This document shows, in pieces, positions 35,801 to 50,553 of a stretch of DNA of 64,000 nucleotides. Source of the stretch: Hygrocybe punicea (taxonomy: Eukaryota; Basidiomycota; Agaricomycetes; Agaricales; Hygrophoraceae); assembly GCA_963556145.1 (NCBI GenBank), contig OY744462.1, positions 3,534,001 to 3,598,000 on the forward strand, written 5' to 3'. Below the pieces are notes generated by a model that saw only the letters and a list, made by a program, of their open reading frames with translations, had not been told where the DNA came from and ran no database searches. The first letter of the stretch is position 1. Every line of letters starts with the position of its first letter. A program made the translations under genes and the position numbers.

Positions 35801-36545
35801 TGACTCGAAACCTGGACCCACGCTCATTTATCCTTTTCCATCTATAATCTCGATACCTCCCACACTTGTTTACAATGATACCCTTTCTTGGATAAATACC
35901 GACATCAGGTGGACCACATTGTTCCACAGACAGGACAAGACATTGCTCCTCGATACGTCATCGACACAGACATCATCATCCGGTACAGCTTATGCTGTCC
36001 ATATGTCTGACCTCGACTATCCCACCATCCTAGTTGGTTTTCCCTCCATACATTCCTTTGTTTTCCTTTATACCGACCTTGTCACTATGTCCCTGCTACC
36101 TCGAGACACTCTCACTTGGGGAAGTGGGCCATCGCAAGCGTGGCATGAACGAGTTCTTCTTGGTTCTATTCAATCATTTGATGTCCATTATTTATTCTAC
36201 ATAATCTGCAGTTGTAATGTATAACAAGAATAATCATAGTATATGTGAACATTGTCGGAATTTGGAATCATACATTCTATGTTATCCTGTTCTGTTAGTA
36301 ACAATGTACTACTTGTCCTCAGTTGGGGCCTTTGATCAAGGGACTACTAATCTCTTGGACAATATTATTTACACTTGTTCTTGCCATAGTTGTATATCAA
36401 CAGTCATCCAACATTGGAGTGGACTGAATGTCAGTTATACAACAGTTTATCCTGGCATTTACCACTACCACTGTTACCATTACTTATCAGTGCTCGGGCA
36501 ATAAGTAACAATAAGAACTTAAGTGTTTGACATCATGTAATGTAT

Positions 36546-37009
36546 GGCCAGTCAGGGGTACACCCGCAGTGCTCTGGGGCTGTACTCGGACCCGTACCCG
36601 TCACAGGTACGTACCCGAGGCCAAAAGTACGGGTATGGCACGGGTTTTGCAGGGGTACAGGAAGAAACATGCAAAATACCCCATTTTTACCTGTTTTTGG
36701 TGGTTTTTATGGTTATTGTGGACGGAATACTGGTCGGATCCCTTTAGTGTAAAGGAGCACAATGTTCAGAATACTGTGGGGAGTGTTGAGAGCATTTTTA
36801 CATATTTTTACAAGCAATGATTCTCATTATATCCCTCAAAAATAGCGAAAAATACCCCAAAAATTGAGTTTTTGATGTTTCTTCTCCCAAAAAAAATACA
36901 GCCCATACCCGCGTGGGTACTGCGGGTATTCTGAGGCTGGACTCGTACCCTTAACCCATGGTACCCGTACTCTTAACCCCTGGGGGTATTGCATACCCTT
37001 GACCTGCCC
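36546..37009. mobile_element. Small hAT-like non-autonomous element within E
   Basis: The inverted ends are GGCCAGTCAGGGGTA and TACCCTTGACCTGCCC. Near-identical TAATGTAT/TAATGTAA flanks are consistent with an 8-bp duplication (7 of 8). The subterminal parts are full of GTACCCG/CGGGTAC units, as in the element at 43820-44808. Confidence 0.6.
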
Positions 37010-37159
37010 TAATGTAATGTATTTATAACATTCCTATATTTAATGGCCCACTTTCCCACCCTGAAGATTTCCTTCAATTTTGATGTCCAATATGAATTTA
37101 CAATGGTGAAAATTTTGAATGTCCCACTTTCCCACCCAATAGTCCTCAATTATATTAAA

Positions 37160-37447
37160 TTACTGGTTTTGAGCATAAACTGCTAGCACAAGAATTTTAT
37201 TTTCATATCTTTTAAAACCATCATCTGACATGATACCAATGTGACCATCTTGCTTACATGTTGCTCCAGTTGTCATACCATCATGATACCAAATTGTGCC
37301 ATCTTCTGATATGAATTGAGATGTAGAGTGATATCCTCCAACATATACAATACCTCTTAGATACAAATTTACTGACTTGTCATTTACATTTACAGTTATT
37401 TGATGGCTGGTAATCATGTTTATGTTGGGATATTCTAATACCAGCAA
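37160..37447 (-). pseudogene. Captured gene fragment (transposon-associated protein tail)
   Basis: An open 95-codon piece reads ITVNVNDKSVNLYLRGIVYV, TSQFISEDGTIWYHDGMTTG and GHIGIMSDDGFKRYENKI. The WYHDG motif is reminiscent of the C-terminal part of ubiquitin-protease-like ORFs carried by basidiomycete transposons, but I cannot name the family. There is no start or splice context. It sits inside element E and was probably captured. Confidence 0.45.
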
Positions 37448-37481
37448 CTCAGGTGTTTTGTATAGTATATGGTACGGATAA

Positions 37482-37703
37482 TTGAAACATTACATAGTGG
37501 ACCGAGCCGTGTACCATGTAAACAAGGCCACCAGAGATTTCTGGTGCTTCAATCAATGGTCAGATAAACCAACCCGTCTTTGTGAAGAAATCACATATGC
37601 AATGATGCATTGGCATTCACATTGGCCTGTCATGCAACACAAGTTAAATGAATGGTCAGAATGTGTCACTGACAACAAGAAAGGAACCGTAAAACAGACA
37701 TGA
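37482..37703 (+). pseudogene. Second captured fragment, opposite strand, unknown family
   Basis: Reads HYIVDRAVYHVNKATRDFWC and CEEITYAMMHWHSHWPVMQH over 73 codons. The aromatic/His-rich composition is coding-like. It is separated from the preceding fragment by only 34 bp and lies in opposite polarity, which fits joined captures rather than one gene. Confidence 0.35.
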
Positions 37704-37879
37704 GAACTGTTGAGACCAGAGGGAATGGGGAACAGCAGGAGTAGTAGGAACACAACACAGTAGAATAGCATGTTATGCACTAGCAGATGATGTGTCACAA
37801 GTGTAGCATTTAAGATTTCAAAGATAAATTTGGAAATTGATTATATAATATTTAATTTCTATTTAATAATTAAATATAT

Positions 37880-39745
37880 GAGTCAAAAATGGAAGGCCGG
37901 ACACCCCCAACTTCGCGTTTTCAAGAGAAACAGGGTACGGGGATCTAGATGAGGGGTGTGGGACGGGGTGACATGGTGAGTGAAAACGGGGGGGGGGGTG
38001 GTTGGGCAGACAGCCGGAATCCGAGGGCCTGAGACCCCCCCGACCCCTCATTTTCAACGCGAACGAGGTCCGGGGGGTGTAGACTGGCCGGGGGTGGTCG
38101 AAAACGGGTGTCCTGGAGGTAGAAAAAGGGAGGGTGGTGGTGGTTGGGCAGAATGCCGGATCGCGAGGGCCTGAGACCCCCCGACCCCTCGTGGTCGACG
38201 CGAACGAGGTGCGGGGGGTGTGCACTGGTCGGGGGTGATCGAAAACCGTACAGGGTGGGGCGTCCCGGGGGATGAAAAGGGGGGGGAGGGTTGCCGGTTG
38301 AGCAGACAGGCGGAATGCGAGGGCCGGAGACCCCCCGACCCCTCGTTGTCGACGCGAACGAGGTGCGGGGGGTGTAACCTAGCCGGGGGTAGTCATAAAA
38401 GCCGTGGGACGGGTTGTCCTGGGGGATGAAAAAGGGGGGGTGTTGCTGGTTGGGCAGACAGCCGGAATGCGAGGGCCTGAGATCCCCCGACCCCTCGTTT
38501 TCGACGCGAACGAGGTGCGGGGGGTGTAACCTAGCCGGGGGTGATCGAAAACCGGACGGGATGGGGCGTCCCCGGGGGATGAAAAAAGGGGGGGTTGCTG
38601 GTTGGGCAGACAGCCGGAATGCGAGGGCCTGAGACCCCCCGACCCCTCATATTCAACTCAAACGAGGTGCGGGGGGTGCACAGTAGCCGGGGGTGATCGA
38701 AAACCGGACGTGGTGGGGCGTCCCAGGGGATGAAAAAAGGGGGGGTTGCTGGTTGGGCAGACAGCCGGAATGCGAGGGCCTGAGACCCCCCGACCCCTCG
38801 TATTCAACTCAAACGAGGTGCGGGGGGTGCACAGTAGCCGGGGGTGATCGAAAACCGGACGTGGTGGGGCGTCCCAGGGGATGAAAAAAGGGGGGGTTGC
38901 TGGTTGGGCAGACAGCCAGAATGCGAGGGCCGGAGACCCCCCGACCCCTCGTTTTCGACGCGAACGAGGTGCGGGGGGTGTAGCCTAGCTGGGGGTGGTC
39001 GAAAAAGTCGCGGGACGGGCTGTCCTGGGGGATGAAAAAGGGGGGGTGTTGCTGGCTGGGCAGACAGGCGGAATGCGAGGGCCGGAGACCCCCCGACTTC
39101 TCGTTTTCAACGGGAACGAGGTGCGGGGGATCTAGACTGGCCGGGGATGGTCGACAACGGGGCTGGACCGGGTGTCCTGTTGGTAGAAAAAGGGCGGGTG
39201 GTGGTGGTGGGGCAGACAGCCGGATCGCGAGGTTTTGAGACCCCCCACTCGCGCGTTTTCAACGGGAACGAGGTGCGGGGGGTGTAGCCTGGCCGGGGGT
39301 GGTCGAAAACACGGCGGGACGGGCTGTCCTGGTGGTTGAAAAAGGGGGATGTTGGTTGTTGGGCAGATAGCTGGATCGCGAGGGCCTGGGACCCCCCGAC
39401 TCCTTGTTTTCAACGGGAACGAGGTGCGGGGGGTCTAGACTGGCCGGGGATGGTCGAAAACGCGGCGGGGTGGGGCGTCCTGGTGGTTGAAAAAGGGGGA
39501 TGTTGGTTGTTGGGCAGATAGCTGGATCGCGCGGGCCTGGGACCCCCCGACTCCTCGTTTTCAACGAGAACGAGGTGCGGGGGGTCTAGACTGGCCAGGG
39601 ATGGTCGAACATAGGGCTGGGTGGGGCGTCCTGGTGGTTGAAAACGTTGGGGGGCGCTGGTTGGGCACAAGGCGGGAATGTGAGGTCCTCAGACCTCCCG
39701 ACCCCTGGTTTTCGATGGAAACGGGTTGCGGGGGCTACAGACATC
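37880..39745. repeat. G-rich minisatellite in element E, about 150-bp unit, 12-13 copies
   Basis: Units repeat GGCCGGGGGTGGTCGAAAA, a GGTTGGGCAGACAG block, GAGACCCCCCGACCCCTCGT, and then a GCGAACGAGGTGCGGGG block. G-runs of five to nine are frequent, and the many short ORFs are repeat read-through. A diverged version of the same unit is in element F at about 60690-61520. Confidence 0.88.
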
Positions 39746-42700
39746 AGTACTAGACCAAGGACAATAAAACTACGTCCATACCTCTGTTACACCACCCCCT
39801 CGACGATGTTGCTGTTGAGCAACAGAAGGTTTGTGCACTCATCTGAGCTCGAAAGCTCTCACTGTATATTTAAGACTCCGCTCTAATTTTAGCCACAACT
39901 CCGGACCACTCTTACTTGTTTGCATTCTAGAGACTCAGATATCACATTTTACAACTGCCTTCAGTGGACAAAAGTGACCCAGACATACACTAAAATACAG
40001 TTAGAAATTACCACATTTTTATTGGCAGTATAACATTAGTTATTGCATCTATACTCATTTCCTTGGCAAAGAATGGCTCACAGAGAGCCCAAATCATACC
40101 AGATCCCCTCCATATTTTTTTTCCAGCAGGACAGTCCCCATGACATCCTCCTCATCAAATCTGGTGACAGTCTATGCAGTGTGCAAGTCAATAGAGGCTC
40201 TGAATTCTGGAATGAAACCAGTCAAACGGGATTTTGAACTCAGTTGCCATATTGGGATGCAATTTTCCCTCAGTCCCTGAGATGAATGAATGAATCACCT
40301 CAATGGCTGAAAACCGGGTTTATAAGAACGAGTTTTCCATAAATGAAAGAACTCGTAATCACCAATCCTACACTGGACAATACCCATCTTCGACCCGACC
40401 GTGTAATGCACTTGCCAGACTGCACACTTACCTGTTACAGCAAGTGTGTCACATGATCTGATGACAAATCATCCGAGTCATCCGGACCTCTTCTATCCTC
40501 AACGACACCTGGGCCTCCAGTTGGATCGCGAGAACATCGACATGAGGACACCTCATGTACGCCTCATGGTAAACACATGGTAGAGTTGGACATGTTGTGG
40601 CTTCATGGTTGTATTCCTATTTACCTCCCCTCAAGACCAGCCACTATATGTACTGTTCTTGTTGTTGGTTCGGACTTTTTCTTCTTTTCCTTTCTTTACG
40701 TTTAGTCTGGTTCTTGGGGCAGACTCATCTTGTTTTGGGTAACCCCCACGGCTCGCAATGACACTAGACCTTGACCCCCCCCTGTTAGCAGTGTTGTCTT
40801 GGCTGGAAGCAACAGTGAAAACTGCTTTTCTCTCCTCTGGAAACTGCCTCCCAGTTAAGTTGATTGTTGCTGGAGCCCGCTGTAGAAGCGATCCATAACA
40901 CTAACCTTGACTGCAATGGCACGTACCAACCCAACCTCATCACAAACCAACGCAGATGTGTCAGGAATGTGACTCTCAGGTTCATTTGGATCATAGTGTG
41001 CTGAGGAACTGTGCTCCTTAATGAGTACCTGTGAAGGAAGGTTGATGACATGCTCAAGGCAGCTAGAAAATTGTGAGAAGAATGTACAAAATTCCTGACA
41101 AATATACATCTTACTTCACACATCATTCTCATGGAACATACTTCCTACAAGAAAGTATATTTGATGGCACCTGGTTGATGTGTTTCACAAATTCCACCAT
41201 CATCGTCCCATTATTCTTTGCATTATCACACGTAACATGTCCCACCTATTCAATGACTTATATATATCATCATCACACTAGAGTAAAACACTTGCCTTGT
41301 TTTCGATATCAAGTCTCTGGACAATTTTGAACAGTGCCTGACCAAGACGTTTGCCGTTGTGGGCGTTATTAAGTCTCATGAATCCAAGGAGAGCCTCTTT
41401 CAACTCCCAACGACCAGGAGTTTCATCAATCCCATGTCCAGTAATGGCAAAGTATCCATCGGTGTTACTGGCCTGCCATGCATCACAGGTGAGATTGATT
41501 TCACCCTTGACAGTGGGACCATGCACGGTAAATGGCCTGTGGATCAGTGAGCTCGCAAGGCTACAAATAATTATGTGTTACCAGGATACCTGGTGTTTGA
41601 AGTTGAGGTGTCAGCGTAATGTTGATATGTCACTCATAAGCCGTTTCTGCCCGCTATAATATTAGGATGAGTTACAATCCATGCCAAGCAAAAAAGAGAT
41701 GACTTATGGGCACTTATTGCAATCACAAAACTTTCTCACTTTGCCATCAACCTCTCTTTTGTATACATCCGGGAAGAACTTGTTGATGTTGGCAGTGCGA
41801 TCATCGCGTGAGCATGTAGTTTCTGAAAGCGAGGTGACATCGATGTCGACCAAGAAGCCCTCAGCATCAAGTTGATCTGGTTCTTGTTTGGGTACCTCGG
41901 TGCGTGCTTTTTTGGGTTTTCCTGTTAGGTAGAATAACCAGAAACATGAAAAAAGGTAAGTTCCAACAAGAAAACGTACCTTTATGAGCCTTCTTGGGCG
42001 CTTTTGCAGAAGGCCGTGGGTCGCTCAACTTCACTGGCAGAATCCGACCCATCACTGTCGATCACTTCAATTGGCCATTTGTTGGATGGCTTAGCACTGT
42101 CACGAGCGAGTTTTGGAGGCTTGGCCGCTAGGGCCGCTGGAGGTGGTGAAGGGGTGCTGGTAGGAGATGCCGCTTGTAGAGCTGCCTTTACAAGCTCAGC
42201 ACACTCGTCTTCATGCCGTTTCACCTCCGTTGCGCAGAATGCCTGCACTTGTTTTTGATTGAAAGGTTCAGGGGAGGCGCCATTGTCCAGGTCATGAAGC
42301 CTTTGTGCCAGTTGGGGAATCCGTTTCGCACGCGGAAGGGTTACACGTGCCTGTTCATCATCAGATATCACACGGCCTGCCATACGGTTCCAAGTCAGAG
42401 GTAATAGAAATGACACGAAGTGTCACAAGTGTGACTTGACTTGTGATTCTGCTTGCATTCATGTGGTGTAATTATTCAGAAATTATATACAATTATATAT
42501 GAAAAGCCAGGGCCTGGTTCAAGGGCCTGAGAGGGCTTTGGCCTGGCCTGGCCTGCACAACACTAAACAGAAATGAAGCAATGGGCATTGCTCAGCTCAA
42601 CGGTAGACTAGAAGGAGTTGACTATATTTTCATTGATGAAGTCTCAATGTTGTCTTGTCATGATCTCTACAAAATCAGTGCTAGACTAGCTAAAGCTTTG

Positions 42701-43112
42701 TATTTACATCACATCACATTTGGTGGAATCAACATGATATTTGCTGGAGACTTTGCTCAGTTACCACCAGTTAGAGGTGCACCATTGTATAGTGGAACAG
42801 TTGGCACTCAGATCACATCAGCATTGACAACACACTCTCAGGAAACTGCCATTGGAAAAGCCCTCTGGCATCAAGTGACCACAGTGGTGATTCTCAGAGA
42901 AAATATGAGACAGAGGACCCAAACAGCTGAGGATGCATTGTTCAGAACTGCCCTTGTCAACATGCGCTATGGTAAATGTACTGCACAGGATATTCAATTT
43001 TTGAAAACCAGAATTGCAGGCAAATGCCTAAACCAGCCGAATGTTGCCTCTAAGAATTTTAGACATGTTCCTATCATATATGGTGGTATTCACTCACAAA
43101 AGGATCAAATTA

Positions 43113-43706
43113 TAATATGAGGTTGCTCATCTTGGTGGTGCAGAAAATGTTGTTGGTCCTGGTCCAATGTTTGGTCACCATAGATTTGAGGGTCGGAAGG
43201 TTCTTAGGTAGAGCCATCACCATGTCGAGGTTCACTGTGGCTTCGATGAGAAGTGCTGTTTGCACTAAAGTGTCAGGAGTGAAAAGGTGGTGATTGCATT
43301 CTTTGTCCCATAAGGGGTGGTGTCTATTGAAGTCACCACACCAGATCATATGGTTGGATTCACGGCAGTGTAGATTTGCTTCATTGTTTCTAGCAGATAA
43401 TCAGAGGGTGTTGAGGGAGTCAAAGTGATGGCAGTCATTGTATATGTTGAATATGGCGACATTGCTTGTGGGACCTTTTATGTGAATGGCTGTTAGGTCA
43501 TTGGAGCCATGTACTTTGATCTGTTCCCCAGTAGTTCATGTCAAGTTTGGTGTTGACTGGTATACAGAGTGGACTGCAGTATTGAGGGCGAAGTGATTGG
43601 AGGGGTATACAACCCTCCAATTGTGTGTCGCTTTCATGTTGCTGTAGTAGTCGAAGTATGGTTTCTGTAACAAGAGAATATCACATTTAGTATGTATTAA
43701 TGAATT
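43113..43706 (-). pseudogene. LINE-type (APE) endonuclease fragment
   Basis: The minus strand reads CDILLLQKPYFDYYSNMKAT, HNWRVVYPSNHF, HGSNDLTAIHIKGPTSNVAI and NHMIWCGDFNRHHPLWDKEC. The WCGDFNRHHPLWD block is the conserved core of the endonuclease/exonuclease/phosphatase domain of fungal non-LTR retrotransposons. In-frame TGA codons occur at 43536-43538 and 43401-43403. It is truncated on the left against the helicase and on the right by the foldback element at 43709. No reverse transcriptase is present. Confidence 0.75.
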
Positions 43707-43708
43707 AC

Positions 43709-45321
43709 TGCGGTTTTCAGTAAAGCTGTCAGGGCTTGAAATGTGCACCAAATTCAGCAAAATCACTATTTCTAAATAACTCATGGAATACTGTATGTCA
43801 CCCTTCTGTGGGAGACAAATAAGGCACGGCACGGGTATACCGCGGGTCAGAATTCCCGACACCGCACCTGTACCCGCCGTGTTCCATCCTAACTACCTCG
43901 CGAACAACGGGGATGCGTCAATTGACACGCTCCGTCTGTTTTCGTGAGGTTGGGTTGGGGCCAGGGACTTTCCATGGGCGTCCCCGCATGTTAACTACCT
44001 CGCAAACAACGGGAGCATGTCAATTGACATGCTCCGTCTGTTTTCGCGAGGTTGGATGGGGCTGGGCACTTTCCATGGGCGTCCACACATCTATTGACGC
44101 GGCCAGGGCGTTTTCACGAGGTGGGACCGTTTTCATGAGGTTGGATGGGGCCAGGGACTTTCCATGGGCGTCCACACATGCTAACTACCTCGCGAACAAT
44201 GGGGACGCGTCAATTGACGCACTCTGTCTGTTTTTGCGAGGTTGGATGGGGCTGGGGACTTTCCATGGGCATCCGCACGTCAATTGACGTGGCCGGAGCG
44301 TGTTCGCAAGGTGGGACCGTTGTTGCCGTGTCCGTCTTCGTCCTCGCCTCGTCCATTCCCCTCGTTAGCCGATGTCGTTGGGACTGGATTGGGGGGACGT
44401 ACCTGGGCAAGTAGGTGGGCGCACCACCCTCCCGGCTTTCCTTTCTATCGTTGTCATCGCCATCACGACTTTGGTGGTTCGTTTTTGGCGTGCGGGGTTG
44501 TCGTGGTTGTCGTTGTCGTTGTCATTCGTGGGTTTTCTTGTTGTCGTTGTTGTTGTGTTTGCGCTTGTCATGGTTGTGGTAGCAAATATCACGTGAACTT
44601 AGCAAAAGTAAAGAAATTAATGTGAAAATAAAGTAAATAACAAAGAAAAAACCTACCTGGGGCTTGGGTTGACAGACCTGTGAAAACCCATCACCCGCGG
44701 ATAACGGGTACGGTTTTGACAAGGTGTGCAAACCGAAACACCGTACCCGAACCCAAATTACCCGTTTTGGAATAACCGCGGGTAAACCTGTACCCGTGCT
44801 GTGCCCTAGAGACAAATAAGTCAGCAACCAGACCTTGGATTGGTAAGTATGTAGAGGCAAATTTCATCTATGGTTCTCTGGCTAGGTAGCCCCATAATTA
44901 ATGTTGCACACTTGTAATTTTTACATGAAGTTATGAACACCCTAAATAATGCAAATTATATGAGACTAATAGATCTTGCATAGATTGTTCAGATGTCCTT
45001 GATTTATTGAATGACAGATGGGGCTGCCTAGCCCGAGAACCATAGATGAAATTTGCCTCTACATACTTGCCAATCCAAGGTCTGGTTGCTGACTTATTTG
45101 TCTCCCACAGAAGGGTGACTGAAAACAGGTGAATTGTTTGGATGTTTTGTGATACATGTAATATTCAGAATCTAAGCCTGGGGCTGCCTAGCCCTTGTAA
45201 AGTAGATGATTGTTCCCTGTTACACCTTAACAATCCATACAGTATTCCATGAGTTATTTAGAAATAGTGATTTTGCTGAATTTGGTGCATTTCAAGCCTG
45301 ACAGCTTTACTGAAAACCGCA
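43709..45321. mobile_element. Foldback element interrupted by a hAT-like insertion
   Basis: Inverted arms start TGCGGTTTTCAGTAAAGCTG at 43709 and end at 45321. The arms are about 250-300 bp and share TTTAGAAATAGTGATTTTGC, CTTATTTGTCTCCCACAGAA and AACCATAGATGAAATTTGCC. Between the arms is the 989-bp element at 43820-44808. Without it the foldback is about 0.6 kb. Confidence 0.8.
43820..44808. mobile_element. hAT-like non-autonomous element, duplication GAGACAAA
   Basis: The ends are TAAGGCACGGCACGGGTA and TACCCGTGCTGTGCCCTA. GAGACAAA is at 43812-43819 and 44809-44816. The opposite arm of the host foldback gives the intact sequence, confirming the target. Internally there are three to four units of about 101 bp (43885-44330: AACTACCTCGCGAACAACGG, TCAATTGACGCG, GGACTTTCCATGGGCGTCC). 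Long ORFs here are compositional. Confidence 0.85.
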
Positions 45322-45503
45322 ATAAATAGAACCAGACCTGTCCATCACTAACTGCATGTATACTTCACAAGACCTGTCACCTGATCAACCATACTTAATA
45401 CACAGCAGAACGGAATGGCAGGCCTGGGCCAGCCTGAAAAACAATGTCCTGAGTGTGCCTATAAAGTGAAGCCAAGCCTAAAAGGGGACCTCATGCTTGG
45501 CAC

Positions 45504-45874
45504 TAGTGTTGCCATGATTATAGCCGATGTTTTTTGAAAAATTGCCCTTTTAGGCTAGTGAAATTAGCTAAAATTATGAAAATATTTGAGGAGATGGGCA
45601 AAGCCAAAAGCTGAGGGGTCACTTAAGGGTGCTAAGAATTTGGGGCTCAATTTTCAGAGTTATTCAAGGATAGCTGTTGGACTGTAGCTGACTAGACTCA
45701 ACAGCTATGGTTGAATAACTCTGAAGATTGAGCACCAAATTCTTAGCACCCTTAAGTGACCCCTCAGCTTTTGGCTTTACCCATCTCCTCAAATATTTTC
45801 ATAATTTTAGCTAATTTTACTAGCCTAAAAAGGCAATTTTTCAAAAAACATCGGCTATAGTCGTGGCAACACTA
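45504..45874. mobile_element. 371-bp foldback hAT MITE, duplication CTTGGCAC
   Basis: The ends are TAGTGTTGCCA and TGGCAACACTA. Perfect CTTGGCAC copies are at 45496-45503 and 45875-45882. The arms are inverted over nearly the whole length (AAAATATTTGAGGAGATGGG, AGGGTGCTAAGAATTTGG and so on), leaving a small loop near 45690. Confidence 0.92.
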
Positions 45875-45882
45875 CTTGGCAC

Positions 45883-46527
45883 CACTCAGTTGCCAACCTC
45901 AAGCTACCCTCGAAGTGGTGCCCAGCACCAACTGACTGGCACTAACCCAAAATGGGAGATGAGGTAATGTGAGCATAAAAAGTAAAAAGAAAATGCTCCA
46001 CCAGGAAAAAACAATTTCAACTGAAATTGAACCCATGACTTCTGAAATGATATGTACCCATTATTCCGTTATACTAAACAACCTTATTGCCTTCATCTGA
46101 ACTTATCAATATATCAAGGTCTGGCACTTGCACATGTTCTTTGGCTTGTTCTGGCATGTGGCTTTGTTTGCTGAGATTTTGCCCTGGGCCCAACTGAAAG
46201 TCACCCTCAGGCTCAAACCCTGTTTACACTCCACATTATAATTTAGGCCCAAAGCCATAAAGGAGAAAATACCCTCAGGCCCAACAGTCTGTATGTCTCA
46301 TTAGCATGGTTATAACTGTCATCCTGGTTGTCACAGCATAGCAGCTGCAGGGCATGAGAAGACAGAGCAAAGTACACAGAACTGAACAGTTGTTCCAAAA
46401 GAATGGATATACACCTAAAATATTGCAATCTTGTGCCACAGAACCATTTATTAAATAGAAGTAAATAGTATGGTGCAGAAAATCCTACCTACTTTTAAAG
46501 GCTGTCACATCTATGTAAAAGCATATG
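45883..46527. other. No recognisable gene; 3' flank of PEX6
   Basis: Mixed-composition sequence with GGCCTGGGCC/TGGGCCCAA remnants, possibly old hAT ends. No ORF of interest. Confidence 0.4.
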
Positions 46528-50503
<3,976 letters not shown>

Positions 50504-50553
50504 GGCCAAGACGCAGTGATCCGAAAAAGGAAATACGTTCTTCACCTTGAAAA
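50504..50553. promoter_or_regulatory. 50-bp divergent intergenic region PEX6/GAR1
   Basis: Only 50 bp lie between the PEX6 ATG (50501-50503) and the GAR1 ATG (50554-50556). Both promoters and 5' leaders must therefore overlap each other or the neighbouring coding regions. No TATA box is visible. Confidence 0.6.

Larger units (their letters stand above)
36115..40358 (-). mobile_element. Element E: 4.2-kb terminal-hairpin insertion with captured fragments and a minisatellite
   Basis: The left (3') end reads CTTGGGGAAGTGGGCC with hairpin GCCATCGCAAGCGTGGC. The right (5') end reads, on the minus strand, TTACGAGTTCTTTCATTTAT. The 3' hairpin keeps its shape although the inner pairs changed from TGC/GCA to CGC/GCG. 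The host junction is A|T without duplication. Inside are a hAT-like element (36546-37009), two gene fragments (37160-37447 minus, 37482-37703 plus) and a large minisatellite (37880-39745). Internal sequence of the same kind is seen in element F. Confidence 0.72.
35032..40900 (+). mobile_element. LTR-type insertion in a hAT transposase intron, 5-bp duplication CTAAC
   Basis: It begins TGTTACATTTTCC and ends GCGATCCATAACA, flanked by CTAAC at 35027-35031 and 40901-40905. Removing it leaves a normal 51-nt intron (GTTAG...CAATAG) in the transposase. Its right end resembles the inner end of the LTR at 1903-2467 (GCGATCCGTAACA). Less element E it is about 1.6 kb without gag or pol, so it is a long solo LTR or a small non-autonomous LTR element. 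I see no internal second LTR. The ORFs within 34868-36000 do not match anything. Confidence 0.75.
33537..42383 (-). pseudogene. hAT transposase, several exons, one intron expanded to 5.9 kb, one in-frame TGA
   Basis: The start MAGRVISDDEQARV is at 42383. The N-terminal exon is rich in Pro/Ala/Lys. A later exon has LTCDAWQASNTDGYFAITG and ELKEALLGFMRLNNAHNG, the RNase H-like catalytic core of hAT. DTSALVCDEVGLVRAIAVK (ending at 40906) continues as EHSSAKRKELFKAIQIREKK from 34980, and then MKVRWSSTYNMLHRAFVLKE. The tail has ALEALHRAWIKGTEHPKYSY, a TGA at 34458-34460, and finally the dimerisation motif SSERACSSGGITISKHRNRL with an acidic end and a TAG stop. One premature stop and the large nested insertion make activity unlikely. 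Confidence 0.85.
33275..42565 (-). mobile_element. hAT DNA transposon, 8-bp duplication AACAGAAA, with a nested insertion
   Basis: The ends are TAGTGATGTGCAGGCC and GGCCTGCACAACACTA. They are flanked by AACAGAAA at 33267-33274 and 42566-42573, which is diagnostic of hAT. Subterminal clusters of GGCCTGG/CCAGGCC (33290-33410, 42505-42560) look like transposase-binding repeats. The transposase gene runs on the minus strand. Without the nested 35032-40900 insertion the element is about 3.4 kb. Confidence 0.92.
32894..43113 (+). pseudogene. Pif1-like (Helitron) helicase fragment, split by a hAT element
   Basis: Two coding blocks, 32894-33274 and 42574-43113, join exactly in frame once the hAT insertion and one 8-bp copy are removed (NPNMSNRNEAMGIAQ). 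Block 1 has Walker A (NIAGMAGTGKSQVIKAVVD) and FVVLGPTGTSAALQNG. Block 2 has Walker B (YIFIDEVSML), GDFAQLPPVRGAPLYSG and VVILRENMRQR. This is the SF1 Pif1 family used as the helicase half of Helitron transposases. The 5' side is cut by E0; the 3' side ends at HSQKDQI against a LINE relic, so the C-terminal motifs are gone. It may derive from the same kind of element as the DUF6570 fragment at 2.4-4.5 kb. Confidence 0.85.

Noticed and set aside
37863..39753. A dozen overlapping ORFs rich in Gly/Arg/Pro
   Set aside because: They are read-through of the minisatellite units in several frames, with the same phrases recurring per unit.
35032..40900. Complete LTR retrotransposon with internal coding region
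   Set aside because: Once element E is removed only about 1.6 kb remains, with no gag or pol and no second LTR; it is better called an LTR-type insertion of undecided structure.
43913..44860. ORFs of 66-127 codons within the 989-bp hAT-like element
   Set aside because: They are repeats of a 101-bp unit and GC-rich ends; no domain, and present on both strands.
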